Source: Acetitomaculum ruminis DSM 5522 (lineage in GTDB: Bacteria; Bacillota; Clostridia; Lachnospirales; Lachnospiraceae). From it: a stretch of 64,000 bases of DNA. A model generated the notes under the pieces. That model did no database searches, was not told the DNA's origin, and saw only the letters and a list, made by a program, of their open reading frames with translations. Shown here piece after piece: positions 45,185 to 53,891 of the stretch; the stretch's first letter is position 1, and every line of letters begins with the position of its first letter. Where the stretch lies: NCBI RefSeq assembly GCF_900112085.1, contig NZ_FOJY01000015.1:1-64000 (forward strand), given 5' to 3'. The translations under genes were made by a program, and so were the position numbers.

Positions 45185-45217
45185 GGTTTAGGTGCACAGT
45201 ATCTGTGCACTTAAGCC
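45185..45217 (+). other. 15-bp hairpin between flgE and flbD
   Basis: GGTTTAGGTGCACAG (45185-45199) pairs with CTGTGCACTTAAGCC (45203-45217), two G-U pairs, over a TAT loop. GTGCACAG/CTGTGCAC forms the core. TGTAAAAATG follows, so no T tract. Sited in the longest gap of this part of the operon; a processing or stability element is possible. Confidence 0.6.
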
Positions 45218-45284
45218 TGTAAAAATGAAAAAATGGAAAAAATGAAAAAAAGGAAAGTAACAGCATACGGGGAGGATTGTGAAT

Positions 45285-45488
45285 ATGATCGAAGTAACTC
45301 GATTTAACAATGATAAAATATTAATCAATTCGGATCTAATTGAAATGGTTGAAGAAACACCGGACACTGTCATCTCCTTTAACAATGGAAAAAAACTGCT
45401 GGTAAAAGATAGCAAAGAGCAGATTAAATACAAAATTATTGAGTATAAAAGAGAAATTTTTAACAATTTGCTAAATATTAATGAATAA
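45285..45488 (+). CDS. flbD: FlbD family flagellar protein
   Basis: A 67-residue protein of the FlbD/SwrD family: MIEVTRFNNDKILINSDLIEMVEETPDTVISF. In B. subtilis SwrD raises stator torque. GTG 45279 is too close to GGGGAGG (45269-45275); ATG 45285, nine bases away, is chosen. Lies just before motA, in line with a stator role. Confidence 0.88.
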   Translation: MIEVTRFNNDKILINSDLIEMVEETPDTVISFNNGKKLLVKDSKEQIKYKIIEYKREIFNNLLNINE

Positions 45489-45554
45489 TTGCTAATGAGG
45501 TAATTATTATTTTATTTAATATTTAAATAGTATATAATAAAGGCGGTGAATGTT

Positions 45555-46343
45555 GTGGATATAGCATCTTTGGGCGGACTTATAGTCGGCATTGTAATGA
45601 TGGTTTTTGGAATCGGTATAGCTTCTTTAGGAAACTTCGTAGATGTATCCTCCGTATTAATTACCATCATGGGATCACTATCAGGTGTATTCGTATCCAG
45701 GTCAATAGCAGATTCGATAAATGGTTTCAAATCTTTTGGTCTTATTTTTAAGACTATCGCTACGGATCCTACGGATACAATTAAAAACATAATAAGATTA
45801 TCCAATGTAGCAAGAAAAGAAGGTCTTTTGGCCTTGGAAGAAGCTGCTGGAGAGATTGAAGATGTATTCTTAAAAAAGGGTATTATGCTCGTAGTAGACG
45901 GTACAGACCCGGAACTGGTACGAGGTATTCTTGATACAGATTTAATGTGTATGGAAGCAAGGCACAAAAAGAATTGTGCATTTTGGGAAAAATGGGGTGA
46001 ATTAGGTCCTGCATGGGGAATGATCGGTACCCTTATCGGACTGGTTAACATGCTTAAAGACCTTAGTGATATGGCGACTATCGGACCAAATATGGCGGTA
46101 GCCCTCCTTACAACATTATATGGTTCTGTAATTGCGAACTGGCTTTGTTCACCGGTTGCAGAAAAATTAAAGGCGAACTCAGCTGCTGAGACAACTTTAA
46201 AAGAACTTACAATAGAAGGTTTGCTTTCTATTCAGGCAGGTGAGAATCCAAGAGTTATTGAAGAAAAACTTAAATCATTCTTACCACCTGCAACCAGAGA
46301 AGGAGTATCCGGTGATGAAGAAGGCGGAGGAGGTGAAGGCTAA
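45555..46343 (+). CDS. motA: Flagellar stator protein MotA
   Basis: A 262-residue four-helix membrane protein, proton (or sodium) channel subunit. IASLGGLIVGIVMMVFGIG at the start, a cytoplasmic loop contacting FliG, and the proline-containing GPAWGMIGTLIGLVNMLKDL of the pore helices. The GTG at 45546 falls in the AGGCGGTG binding site; GTG 45555, eight bases after AGGCGG, is chosen. The TAA overlaps the motB ATG. Confidence 0.95.
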   Translation: MDIASLGGLIVGIVMMVFGIGIASLGNFVDVSSVLITIMGSLSGVFVSRSIADSINGFKSFGLIFKTIATDPTDTIKNIIRLSNVARKEGLLALEEAAGEIEDVFLKKGIMLVVDGTDPELVRGILDTDLMCMEARHKKNCAFWEKWGELGPAWGMIGTLIGLVNMLKDLSDMATIGPNMAVALLTTLYGSVIANWLCSPVAEKLKANSAAETTLKELTIEGLLSIQAGENPRVIEEKLKSFLPPATREGVSGDEEGGGGEG

Positions 46344-47203
46344 TGGCTAAACAAAAACAGGAAGATCCTCCGAAAGGGTCTCCGGCATGGATGGCGACAT
46401 TCTCTGACCTTATGAACTTACTGCTTTGCTTTTTCGTATTGCTTTTTTCAATGTCAAGCGTAGACTCTGCAAAGTATGAACAGCTGGTAGCATCACTTCA
46501 AAGTGCATTTTCAGTACTTCCTTCAGGTGGCTCTACAATTGTGGAAGAGGGTACTTTTGTTTCCTCTGGTGTAAGTCAGTTAGAAGAGTTTGACTCAATA
46601 TATAATTCCATTGAAAATGAAGGAATGGGTACGGACAATAATGTGACAGAAGAAGATCCTAAAAATGATAAAACTGTCACTGAAGAGAATATAAGTGAGG
46701 AAAAATTAAAGGAAGAATATCTTTATAAGGCGGAAGAAGAGTCCGAAAAGATGGAAAAAATCGTAGAAGACCAGGCTAAGCAAAGCGGAATCTTAGATGA
46801 CATTTCTCTTAGTCATACTTCTGCATATACAATGTTATCCCTAAACGGAGCATTGCTTTTTGACTCAGGTAGTGCCGATATCAAAGCTGAGGCCATAACG
46901 GTAGTAGATAAAGTAGGTGATATAATAATAGCGGCATTTCCTGAAAACAAGATAGAAATAGAAGGACATACGGATAATGTGCCTATTTCATCTTCAGCCT
47001 ACAGAGATAATAAAGTTCTTTCTACCTTCAGAGCACTTTCTGTAACTGAGTATTTAGTTAATACAAAAGGTTTGAATGTTTTAAATATAAAATATTCCGG
47101 AAGAGGGGAATATGACCCTATAGATACCAATGATACACCGGAAGGAAGAGCTAAAAACCGAAGAGTAGAGATTAAAATTTATAATTCCTACAGTGACTTT
47201 TAA
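46343..47203 (+). CDS. motB: Flagellar stator protein MotB
   Basis: A 286-residue stator protein. The single transmembrane helix (~18-40) holds the proton-binding Asp22 in MATFSDLMNLLLCFFVLLFS. A linker rich in Glu/Lys follows, then the OmpA-like peptidoglycan-binding domain with IEIEGHTDNVPISSS and GRAKNRRVEIKI. Overlaps motA by one base. Acts with MotA as the ion-driven stator anchored to the wall. Confidence 0.96.
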   Translation: MAKQKQEDPPKGSPAWMATFSDLMNLLLCFFVLLFSMSSVDSAKYEQLVASLQSAFSVLPSGGSTIVEEGTFVSSGVSQLEEFDSIYNSIENEGMGTDNNVTEEDPKNDKTVTEENISEEKLKEEYLYKAEEESEKMEKIVEDQAKQSGILDDISLSHTSAYTMLSLNGALLFDSGSADIKAEAITVVDKVGDIIIAAFPENKIEIEGHTDNVPISSSAYRDNKVLSTFRALSVTEYLVNTKGLNVLNIKYSGRGEYDPIDTNDTPEGRAKNRRVEIKIYNSYSDF

Positions 47204-47223
47204 TAAAATAGGAGGAAATATTA

Positions 47224-47736
47224 ATGAAAAAAAACTTGTTTAGCATAATTATATGTGTGTTGCTAATCATAAACATTGTTTTTTCAGCTTTGCTTACTTT
47301 CACAATGGTTCCTGCAATATCAAATTCCAATGAGCTTATTGCCAAAGTAGCCAGCGCAATAGACTTAGAAGTTGAAAGTTATGGTACTACAGGTGTAGAT
47401 AGTGTACCGATTGAAAATATTGAAGTGTATAATATTGCAGACAGTATGACCATCAACCTAAAAAAAGGTGAAGACGGAGCAGATCATTTTGCAGTAGTTT
47501 CAGTTTCATTATCTGTAGATAAAGAAAGTGAAGGCTATGAAAAGTATTTTGCAACAATATCCGAGAAAGAAAGCCTTATAAAAGATAAGATTCGTTCAGT
47601 TGTATCTTCATATACCATCGATCAGATTAAAGATGATGAAAATGCAGTACTGGAAGAGATTCTTGAATCCTTACAGGCATTATTCAATTCAGATTTCATT
47701 ATATCCGTATCATTTAGCAGTGCGGTATATCAATAA
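47224..47736 (+). CDS. fliL: FliL-like flagellar basal body-associated protein
   Basis: A 170-residue protein with one N-terminal transmembrane helix (~5-28, LFSIIICVLLIINIVFSALL) and an extracellular domain that has weak FliL character (FAVVSVSLSVDKESEGYEKY, IRSVVSSYTIDQIKDD). FliL surrounds the stator and boosts torque. Its site between motB and fliM is standard for fliL. Sequence similarity is low, as usual. Confidence 0.75.
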   Translation: MKKNLFSIIICVLLIINIVFSALLTFTMVPAISNSNELIAKVASAIDLEVESYGTTGVDSVPIENIEVYNIADSMTINLKKGEDGADHFAVVSVSLSVDKESEGYEKYFATISEKESLIKDKIRSVVSSYTIDQIKDDENAVLEEILESLQALFNSDFIISVSFSSAVYQ

Positions 47737-47815
47737 AAAACATTTGCCTTAAAGATGTAATGATGTGATATTTGTTTTAGTACAAAGTCGCTTAAAATAA
47801 ACAGGAGGAAAAGCA

Positions 47816-48796
47816 ATGAGTGATGTATTATCACAAAATGAAATAGATAATCTCCTTCAGGCTTTAAATAGTGGTGAATTAGATGTAAATGAGATGTCCG
47901 ATGAGCCGGAAGTCCAAATTAAGGACTACGACTTTGCCAGACCTGCAAAATTCTCAAAAGAGCATTTAAGAACATTAGAGATAATATTTGAGCATTATGC
48001 GAGACTTTTATCAACCAATCTTACAGTATATTTCAGAAAGAATATTCAGGTTGATGTCATAAATGCAGAAGCAGTAACCTATTCAGAATTTGCTAATGCC
48101 CTTTCAAATCCGGTTTTACTTAGCGTTGTTGAATTTGCACCTTTGAAAGGAAATATTATCATAGAACTTGCCAGCAATTTAGGCTTTGCAATTGTTGACA
48201 GACTTTTGGGAGGGGAAGGCAATAGCTTAGAAAGAATTAGAGATTTTTCAGAGATTGAGCTTACGATTATTGAGCGAATAATGAAGGTTTGTGTGGACAT
48301 TTTAAGAGAACCATGGGAAAATGTTGTGGAACTTGATCCTTATCTTGAAAGAATCGAGACCAACTCACAGTTTGCACAGATAATTTCACCAAGTGAAATG
48401 ACTGCTATTGTCACTATAAATCTTAAGCTTGGAAATGTTGAAGGACTTATGAATATATGTCTTCCTTATATCTGTCTGGAAGAGGTTATGGACAAACTTA
48501 ATACCAAGTTCTGGTATTCCTCAAGACAGGAGTCGGATGACAAATCCTACAGGGATTCTATTGAAGGTATGCTTACAAAAGTTGATGTGCCTGTCAAGGC
48601 GGTTCTTGGAAAAAGTGCTATTTCGGTCAGCGACTTTTCATACCTGCAACCAGGAGACATTATACGATTAGATACCAAGATTGATGAAGAACTTAGTGTA
48701 TATGTTGGAAACATAGAAAAGTTTAAAGCGCTTCCGGGTGCTACCAAGGATAATTATGCAGTAAGGGTTACATCGATTATAAGAGAGGAGCAATGA
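47816..48796 (+). CDS. fliM: Flagellar motor switch protein FliM
   Basis: A 326-residue C-ring protein. The N-terminal CheY-P binding motif VLSQNEIDNLLQAL is intact. The middle CheC-like domain has RIRDFSEIELTIIERIM, and the C-terminal SpoA domain (VDVPVKAVLGKSAISV, LQPGDIIRLD) packs with FliY/FliN. ATG follows AACAGGAGG. Confidence 0.96.
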   Translation: MSDVLSQNEIDNLLQALNSGELDVNEMSDEPEVQIKDYDFARPAKFSKEHLRTLEIIFEHYARLLSTNLTVYFRKNIQVDVINAEAVTYSEFANALSNPVLLSVVEFAPLKGNIIIELASNLGFAIVDRLLGGEGNSLERIRDFSEIELTIIERIMKVCVDILREPWENVVELDPYLERIETNSQFAQIISPSEMTAIVTINLKLGNVEGLMNICLPYICLEEVMDKLNTKFWYSSRQESDDKSYRDSIEGMLTKVDVPVKAVLGKSAISVSDFSYLQPGDIIRLDTKIDEELSVYVGNIEKFKALPGATKDNYAVRVTSIIREEQ

Positions 48797-48800
48797 AAAA

Positions 48801-49979
48801 ATGGATGGAATGTTATCCCAGGAAGAAATAAATGCATTGTTAAACAGTGGCGGTGCCGACGGTGCAGGAGCTGAAGGCGAAGAAGGCTTAACTGATGTTG
48901 AAAAAGACGCCATTGGAGAAATTGCCAATATAAGCATGGGAACAGCTGCTACCACGCTTTTCTCCCTTGTAAATCAAAGAGTTGAGATTTCAACCCCTGT
49001 TGTATCATATATTGATTGGGATGAAATAGCTAATACTTTTGTTAAACCATGTGTATTTATTCAGATTTCCTATACGATAGGTTTGGACGGAAGTAATCTT
49101 TTAGTTTTAAAGGAAGCTGATGTTATGACCATCACCGATTTGATGATGGGTGGTGATGGTACCAATACAGAAGGCGAGTTGGGAGAATTACAATTAAGTG
49201 CCATTTGTGAAGCTATGAACCAGATGATGGGTTCCTCGGCTACTTCACTTTCTTCCATGCTTAACAAGAAAATAGACATCAGTCCTCCGAAAGCTGATGT
49301 TATAGATATAAATGAAAATCTCAACGGAGCAGATATTGATCCATTCCTTGCAAACAAGTTCGTAAAGATATCTTTCAAATTAGAGATTGGTGATCTTGTA
49401 GACAGTGAGATTATGCAGTTGTATCCATTGTCATTTGCAAAAGAGATGTATGAAAGCTACAAAAATAATATGGCAAGTGATTCAACAGTTGCCAAAGATT
49501 CAGCTCCGACTCCTGATATTGAAGCAGCAAAACAGCCGGAACCTGCAGCTACTCAGGGAGCACCTGCTCAACAGGCTCCGCCTATGCAGGGAATGCCAAT
49601 GCAGGGACAGCCAATGGATCCGAATATGGCAGGAGGCTATGCAATGCCACCTTATGGTATGCCGCCATATGGATACGGACAACCGGTAAATGTTGCACCT
49701 GCTCAGTTCTCACCGTTTGAAAGCAATTATTCTCCAATGATGCAACATGAGAACATTGATCTCATTATGGATGTACCATTAGAGGTAACAGTAGAACTTG
49801 GAAGGACAAAGAAATCTATTCAGGAGATTTTGGATTTCTCACCGGGTACCATTATCGAACTTAACAAAATTGCCGGTGAGCCGATAGATGTATTAGTTAA
49901 TGGAAAATACGTTGCAAAAGGAGAAGTAGTAGTAATTGAAGAAAGCTACGGAATCCGAGTAACTGAAATAATTAAATAA
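48801..49979 (+). CDS. fliY: Flagellar motor switch phosphatase FliY
   Basis: A 392-residue FliY. N-terminal CheY-P binding motif MLSQEEINALLN; two CheC-type phosphatase sites (DVEKDAIGEIANISMG, and LQLSAICEAMNQMMG), then a Met/Pro/Gln/Gly-rich linker (~233-296), then a FliN-like SpoA domain (LIMDVPLEVTVELGRTKKSI, DFSPGTIIELNK). It both builds the C-ring and removes phosphate from CheY-P. The gene begins four bases after fliM. Confidence 0.95.
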   Translation: MDGMLSQEEINALLNSGGADGAGAEGEEGLTDVEKDAIGEIANISMGTAATTLFSLVNQRVEISTPVVSYIDWDEIANTFVKPCVFIQISYTIGLDGSNLLVLKEADVMTITDLMMGGDGTNTEGELGELQLSAICEAMNQMMGSSATSLSSMLNKKIDISPPKADVIDINENLNGADIDPFLANKFVKISFKLEIGDLVDSEIMQLYPLSFAKEMYESYKNNMASDSTVAKDSAPTPDIEAAKQPEPAATQGAPAQQAPPMQGMPMQGQPMDPNMAGGYAMPPYGMPPYGYGQPVNVAPAQFSPFESNYSPMMQHENIDLIMDVPLEVTVELGRTKKSIQEILDFSPGTIIELNKIAGEPIDVLVNGKYVAKGEVVVIEESYGIRVTEIIK

Positions 49980-50000
49980 ATAAAAAGAGAGGGATAGTTG

Positions 50001-50363
50001 ATGGCTAAGAGAGTATTAATATCAGATGATGCGGCATTTATGAGAATGATGATTAAGGACATTCTCACCAAAAATGGATATGAGGTTGCCGGAGAGGCAG
50101 AAAATGGTAAGGTTGCAGTTGAAAAATATGAGGAGACAAAACCTGATTTAGTACTTATGGATATTACCATGCCTGAGATGGATGGAATTCAGGCACTTAA
50201 AACTATTAAAGCTGCTCATCCGGAAGCATGTATAGTAATGTGCTCAGCTATGGGACAGCAGGCGATGGTTATTGAAGCTATTCAGTCCGGAGCAAAGGAT
50301 TTTATTGTAAAACCTTTCCAGGCTGACAGAGTATTAGAAGCTGTTAAGAAAGCAGTAGGCTAG
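50001..50363 (+). CDS. cheY: Chemotaxis response regulator CheY
   Basis: A 120-residue single-domain receiver. Acid pair in VLISDDAAFMRM, phosphorylation Asp in LVLMDITMPEMDG, Ser in CSAMGQQ at the Thr87 position, and Lys in FIVKPFQ. CheY-P binds FliM and FliY. The ATG at 50001 is chosen over an in-frame TTG at 49998; AGAGAGGG precedes it. Order fliY-cheY-fliO is typical of Firmicutes. Confidence 0.96.
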   Translation: MAKRVLISDDAAFMRMMIKDILTKNGYEVAGEAENGKVAVEKYEETKPDLVLMDITMPEMDGIQALKTIKAAHPEACIVMCSAMGQQAMVIEAIQSGAKDFIVKPFQADRVLEAVKKAVG

Positions 50364-50392
50364 AAAAGTCAATGATATTACTAGAGATAAAT

Positions 50393-50752
50393 ATGAGTTG
50401 GATAGACAGCATATTTCAGTTTATTCAGGTGCTTTTTATCTTTGTGGTAGTTTTGGCATTGACATATTTTACAACAAGGTGGCTTGCCAACTATCAGAAG
50501 AAAAATCTGGTAGATTCCGAAATAGAAGTTTTGGATATGGGCAGGCTTACCGCCAATAAATATATACAGGTTGTGAAAGTTGGAGATCGTTATCTTGTTC
50601 TGGGAATAAGCAAGGATGAGATAACGATGTTAACCGAGCTTACCAGTGAAGAAGCAAAAGTGTTTGAAAAAAATGGGGAAAGGGCTGCGCCACCTGGATT
50701 CGATGACGTATTGAAAAAAGTTAAGGCTACTGCGGCTAAATTTAAAAAATAG
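50393..50752 (+). CDS. fliO: Flagellar export gate assembly protein FliO
   Basis: A 119-residue protein (126 if the ATG at 50372 is used). One transmembrane helix at ~8-28 (FIQVLFIFVVVLALTYF), then a cytoplasmic domain with IEVLDMGRLTANKYIQVVKVGDRYLVLGISKDE, the FliO/FliZ signature. FliO helps FliP assemble. Both candidate starts have weak binding sites; ATG 50393 places the helix near the start as in other FliO. Confidence 0.85.
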   Translation: MSWIDSIFQFIQVLFIFVVVLALTYFTTRWLANYQKKNLVDSEIEVLDMGRLTANKYIQVVKVGDRYLVLGISKDEITMLTELTSEEAKVFEKNGERAAPPGFDDVLKKVKATAAKFKK

Positions 50753-50766
50753 GCAGGCATTTATGA

Positions 50767-51648
50767 ATGAATAGGGATTTAAGTAAAAAAGCCAGACATT
50801 TTGCCAGAGTCTGGATGGTTTTTTTTATGGTAGCGGTGTTTGTGGTAATATGTAATCCCACATCAAACGCGACATCTAATTCCACTACCACAAGGACAAG
50901 TGAAAATGGCAATAATACATCTACAGAAAATAGTAAAGATATAGGAAATGCAGGAGAAAATAATGGTTTGCATACAGATGTAGATGGACTTTCTATTACA
51001 TACAATAATGAGAATGGTAATCTTTCGGCAACGGTAAGAATATTGATTTTTCTTACTGTTATTTCTATTGCACCATCACTTCTTGTTATGCTCACATCTT
51101 TTACAAGAATAATAGTTGTATTGCATTTTACAAGACAGGCGATTGGTACTCAGACTGCCCCTCCAAATCAGGTTTTAGTTGGGCTTGCGCTTTTTTTGAC
51201 ATTGTTTATAATGTATCCTACATTTACAACCATTTATGATGAAGCCATAAAGCCTTATGATGCAGGACAAATTACCCAGGAAGAGGCAATAAAAAAAGGT
51301 CAGAAACCCCTTAGGGAATTTATGTTTAAAGAAACACAAACCAAGGATATAGACCTGTTTTTAGATATATCAGGTGAAAGCGAAAATTTTAAAAGCTATG
51401 ATGATGTTTCAATGACTGTACTTATTCCAAGTTTTATTTTAAGTGAATTAAGAACGGCCTTCATTATAGGTTTTTTAGTATATATTCCATTTATAGTCAT
51501 AGATATGGTTGTGGCATCGGTGCTTATGTCAATGGGTATGATGATGCTGCCGCCGAGTATGATATCGGCACCATTTAAGATACTCTTGTTTGTACTGGTA
51601 GATGGATGGGATCTTATCATAGGAAATCTCGTTAAAACATTTTATTAA
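50767..51648 (+). CDS. fliP: Flagellar export gate protein FliP
   Basis: A 293-residue export gate subunit. After a signal-like segment (~12-30) comes an Asn/Thr/Ser-rich stretch (~31-80), then the conserved core: LTVISIAPSLLVMLTSFTRI, LHFTRQAIGTQTAPPNQVLVG, and VLMSMGMMMLPPSMISAPFK. FliP5FliQ4FliR1 forms the export pore. The N-terminal stretch is longer than in E. coli FliP (245 residues). ATG is nine bases after AGGCAGG. Confidence 0.95.
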   Translation: MNRDLSKKARHFARVWMVFFMVAVFVVICNPTSNATSNSTTTRTSENGNNTSTENSKDIGNAGENNGLHTDVDGLSITYNNENGNLSATVRILIFLTVISIAPSLLVMLTSFTRIIVVLHFTRQAIGTQTAPPNQVLVGLALFLTLFIMYPTFTTIYDEAIKPYDAGQITQEEAIKKGQKPLREFMFKETQTKDIDLFLDISGESENFKSYDDVSMTVLIPSFILSELRTAFIIGFLVYIPFIVIDMVVASVLMSMGMMMLPPSMISAPFKILLFVLVDGWDLIIGNLVKTFY

Positions 51649-51667
51649 AAAAGGGGGATGAATTGCT

Positions 51668-51940
51668 ATGATAAATACAGAAGTTGTAATGGATATAGCA
51701 AAGCAGACAATATACATACTTATTACTAATGCGGCACCATTACTTATCATTTCCCTGGTGGTTGGTCTGGTAATAAGTATATTTCAGACTGTTACCTCCA
51801 TTCAGGAACAGACCCTTACCTTTGTTCCAAAGATATTGGCCATTTTTGTGGGATTAATGATTTTTGGATCATGGATGTTAAACCAGTTAATAGGTTTTAC
51901 TACAGAGTTATGGAATAATTTTGATGTATACTTAGGATAA
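51668..51940 (+). CDS. fliQ: Flagellar export gate protein FliQ
   Basis: A 90-residue two-helix protein: PLLIISLVVGLVISIFQTVT, SIQEQTLTFVPKI, and IFGSWMLNQLIGF. Typical size and motifs. Preceded by a GGGGGAT binding site; between fliP and fliR. Confidence 0.95.
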   Translation: MINTEVVMDIAKQTIYILITNAAPLLIISLVVGLVISIFQTVTSIQEQTLTFVPKILAIFVGLMIFGSWMLNQLIGFTTELWNNFDVYLG

Positions 51941-51944
51941 AAAT

Positions 51945-52727
51945 ATGGTAAATTTAAGTTTCACTTTAGGACAATTTGAAATGCTCCTTACCATATTTGT
52001 AAGGATAACAGCTTTTATTTTTGCTGCTCCCTTTTTTAATTTAAGAGGTATTCCAAGAAAGGTAAAAATAGCCCTTGGGGCTGCTGTTGCCTGTATGTTA
52101 TATACGGTTCTTCCACAAACCACTTTGGAATATAATACGGTTTTGGGCTATGGAATTATAATTATAAAAGAAGCAATAGTAGGAGTAAGTTTAGGTTTTG
52201 TGGCAGATATCTGCAATCAGATAATAATGCTTGCAGGAAAGCTTATAGATACAGATATAGGACTTTCAATGGTTATGGTATTTGACCCTGTTTCCAATAA
52301 TTCATCCAGTGTTTCAGGGGTATTATATAACAATTTTTTGATGATGTTATTGATAATAACAAACATGCATCAATACATATTAAGAGCTTTGGTAGACAGT
52401 TATAAGGTAGTTCCCATAAACGGTTTGAATTTTAATTATTCAAAACTATACGCCACTGTTTTAAAGTTCATGTCAGACTATATGATGATAGGCTTTAGAA
52501 TAGTACTACCCATATTTGCCTGTATGCTCATAATAAATTTGATTTTAGGTATACTTGCAAAAGTTGCTCCTCAGCTTAATATGTTTGCAGTAGGTATCCA
52601 GATAAAATTGCTGGTGGGGCTGATTGTTCTTTATCTGACCATAACATTATTGCCAGATATTGCGGAATTTATCTTTACACAGATGAAGGAAATGATGGTT
52701 ATGATGTTGGAAAGTTTATATAATTAA
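51945..52727 (+). CDS. fliR: Flagellar export gate protein FliR
   Basis: A 260-residue multi-helix protein: RITAFIFAAPFFNLRGIPRK, then EAIVGVSLGFVAD and the KVAPQLNMFAVGIQIK motif of the family. Separate from FlhB, unlike the FliR-FlhB fusion in some clostridia. Begins four bases after fliQ. Confidence 0.94.
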   Translation: MVNLSFTLGQFEMLLTIFVRITAFIFAAPFFNLRGIPRKVKIALGAAVACMLYTVLPQTTLEYNTVLGYGIIIIKEAIVGVSLGFVADICNQIIMLAGKLIDTDIGLSMVMVFDPVSNNSSSVSGVLYNNFLMMLLIITNMHQYILRALVDSYKVVPINGLNFNYSKLYATVLKFMSDYMMIGFRIVLPIFACMLIINLILGILAKVAPQLNMFAVGIQIKLLVGLIVLYLTITLLPDIAEFIFTQMKEMMVMMLESLYN

Positions 52728-52739
52728 TATAGGGTTAAG

Positions 52740-53873
52740 GTGCTTATGAAGGAAAAAAAGGTTCTTCTTGAGTATAATCTTCAGTTTTTTGCAAAGGAAG
52801 GTCCCGGCGGTGAAAAAACCGAGGAGCCTACAGCCAAAAAATTAAAAGAGGCAAGAGAAGAAGGTCAGGTTGCAAAAAGTCAGGAAGTAAGCAATGCTTT
52901 TGGATTGTTTAGTCTTTTTTGCATTTTAAAACTGGGCATGGGATATATTGGAAATTCCTTTTTGGAATTGTATCATGTGTTTTTTAATAAAATAGCAGAT
53001 GTCAGAAGCTATGGAAATGGTGGTTTATCCATGTCAGTTATGCATGGCTTTGTCAGCGAATGCCTGATAATAATTTTAAAAGTATGCGCTCCCTTTTTGG
53101 CCTTGGGTTTTGTAGTAATGTTTATAGTAAATGTTGCCCAGGTTGGTTTAAAAGTATCCACCAAACCCATGATGCCAAAACTTTCAAAAATAAATCCCTT
53201 AAGCGGATTTAAAAGGATTTTTTCATCAAAATCATTATTTGAACTGGTAAAATCCCTGTTTAAGATAGGTATAGTGGTTTATATAGCCTACAGCAGGATA
53301 AAAGATAAATTCGGTACGATATATTTATTGTATGATCTGTCACTGACAGAGGCAGTTGCCACAGTAGGTGATATAGCAATAGATGTGGGATTTACCATTA
53401 GTCTTGTTTACTTCGTAGTTGGTCTTATGGACTTTGCATTCCAAAAGCACAAATTTAAAGAAGAAGTAAAGATGACAAAACAGGAAGTAAAGGATGAATA
53501 CAAAAATACAGAAGGAAATCCTGAAATAAAGTCACAGCAAAGACAGCGAATGAGAGAGGCATCTCAAAGAAGAATGATGGAAGATGTTAAAGATGCGGAT
53601 GTAGTAATTACAAACCCGACTCACTTAGCTGTTGCATTAAAATATGATGCAGACAATTCATCAGCACCGGTAGTAGTTGCTAAAGGTGCGGATTTTATAG
53701 CAAATAAGATAAAAGAAGAAGCAAAAGCACATAATGTAATGATAGTTGAGAATAAACCTCTTGCAAGAATGCTTTATGCAAATGTTGAAATAGGAGAGAT
53801 GATACCGCAGGAGTTATATCAGGCGGTGGCAGAGGTACTTGCATATGTATACAGTGTTAAACATAAAAGATAA
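52740..53873 (+). CDS. flhB: Flagellar export switch protein FlhB
   Basis: A 377-residue gate protein: GGEKTEEPTAKKLKEAREEG at the start, four transmembrane helices, and the self-cleaving NPTH motif in VVITNPTHLAVALKYD. Cleavage at N-PTH changes export from rod/hook to filament substrates. The start may be GTG 52740 or ATG 52746. The N-terminal 12 residues (VLLEYNLQFFAKEG) are longer than in E. coli. Confidence 0.95.
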   Translation: MLMKEKKVLLEYNLQFFAKEGPGGEKTEEPTAKKLKEAREEGQVAKSQEVSNAFGLFSLFCILKLGMGYIGNSFLELYHVFFNKIADVRSYGNGGLSMSVMHGFVSECLIIILKVCAPFLALGFVVMFIVNVAQVGLKVSTKPMMPKLSKINPLSGFKRIFSSKSLFELVKSLFKIGIVVYIAYSRIKDKFGTIYLLYDLSLTEAVATVGDIAIDVGFTISLVYFVVGLMDFAFQKHKFKEEVKMTKQEVKDEYKNTEGNPEIKSQQRQRMREASQRRMMEDVKDADVVITNPTHLAVALKYDADNSSAPVVVAKGADFIANKIKEEAKAHNVMIVENKPLARMLYANVEIGEMIPQELYQAVAEVLAYVYSVKHKR

Positions 53874-53891
53874 AAAAGGAGGGGAAAGGGT

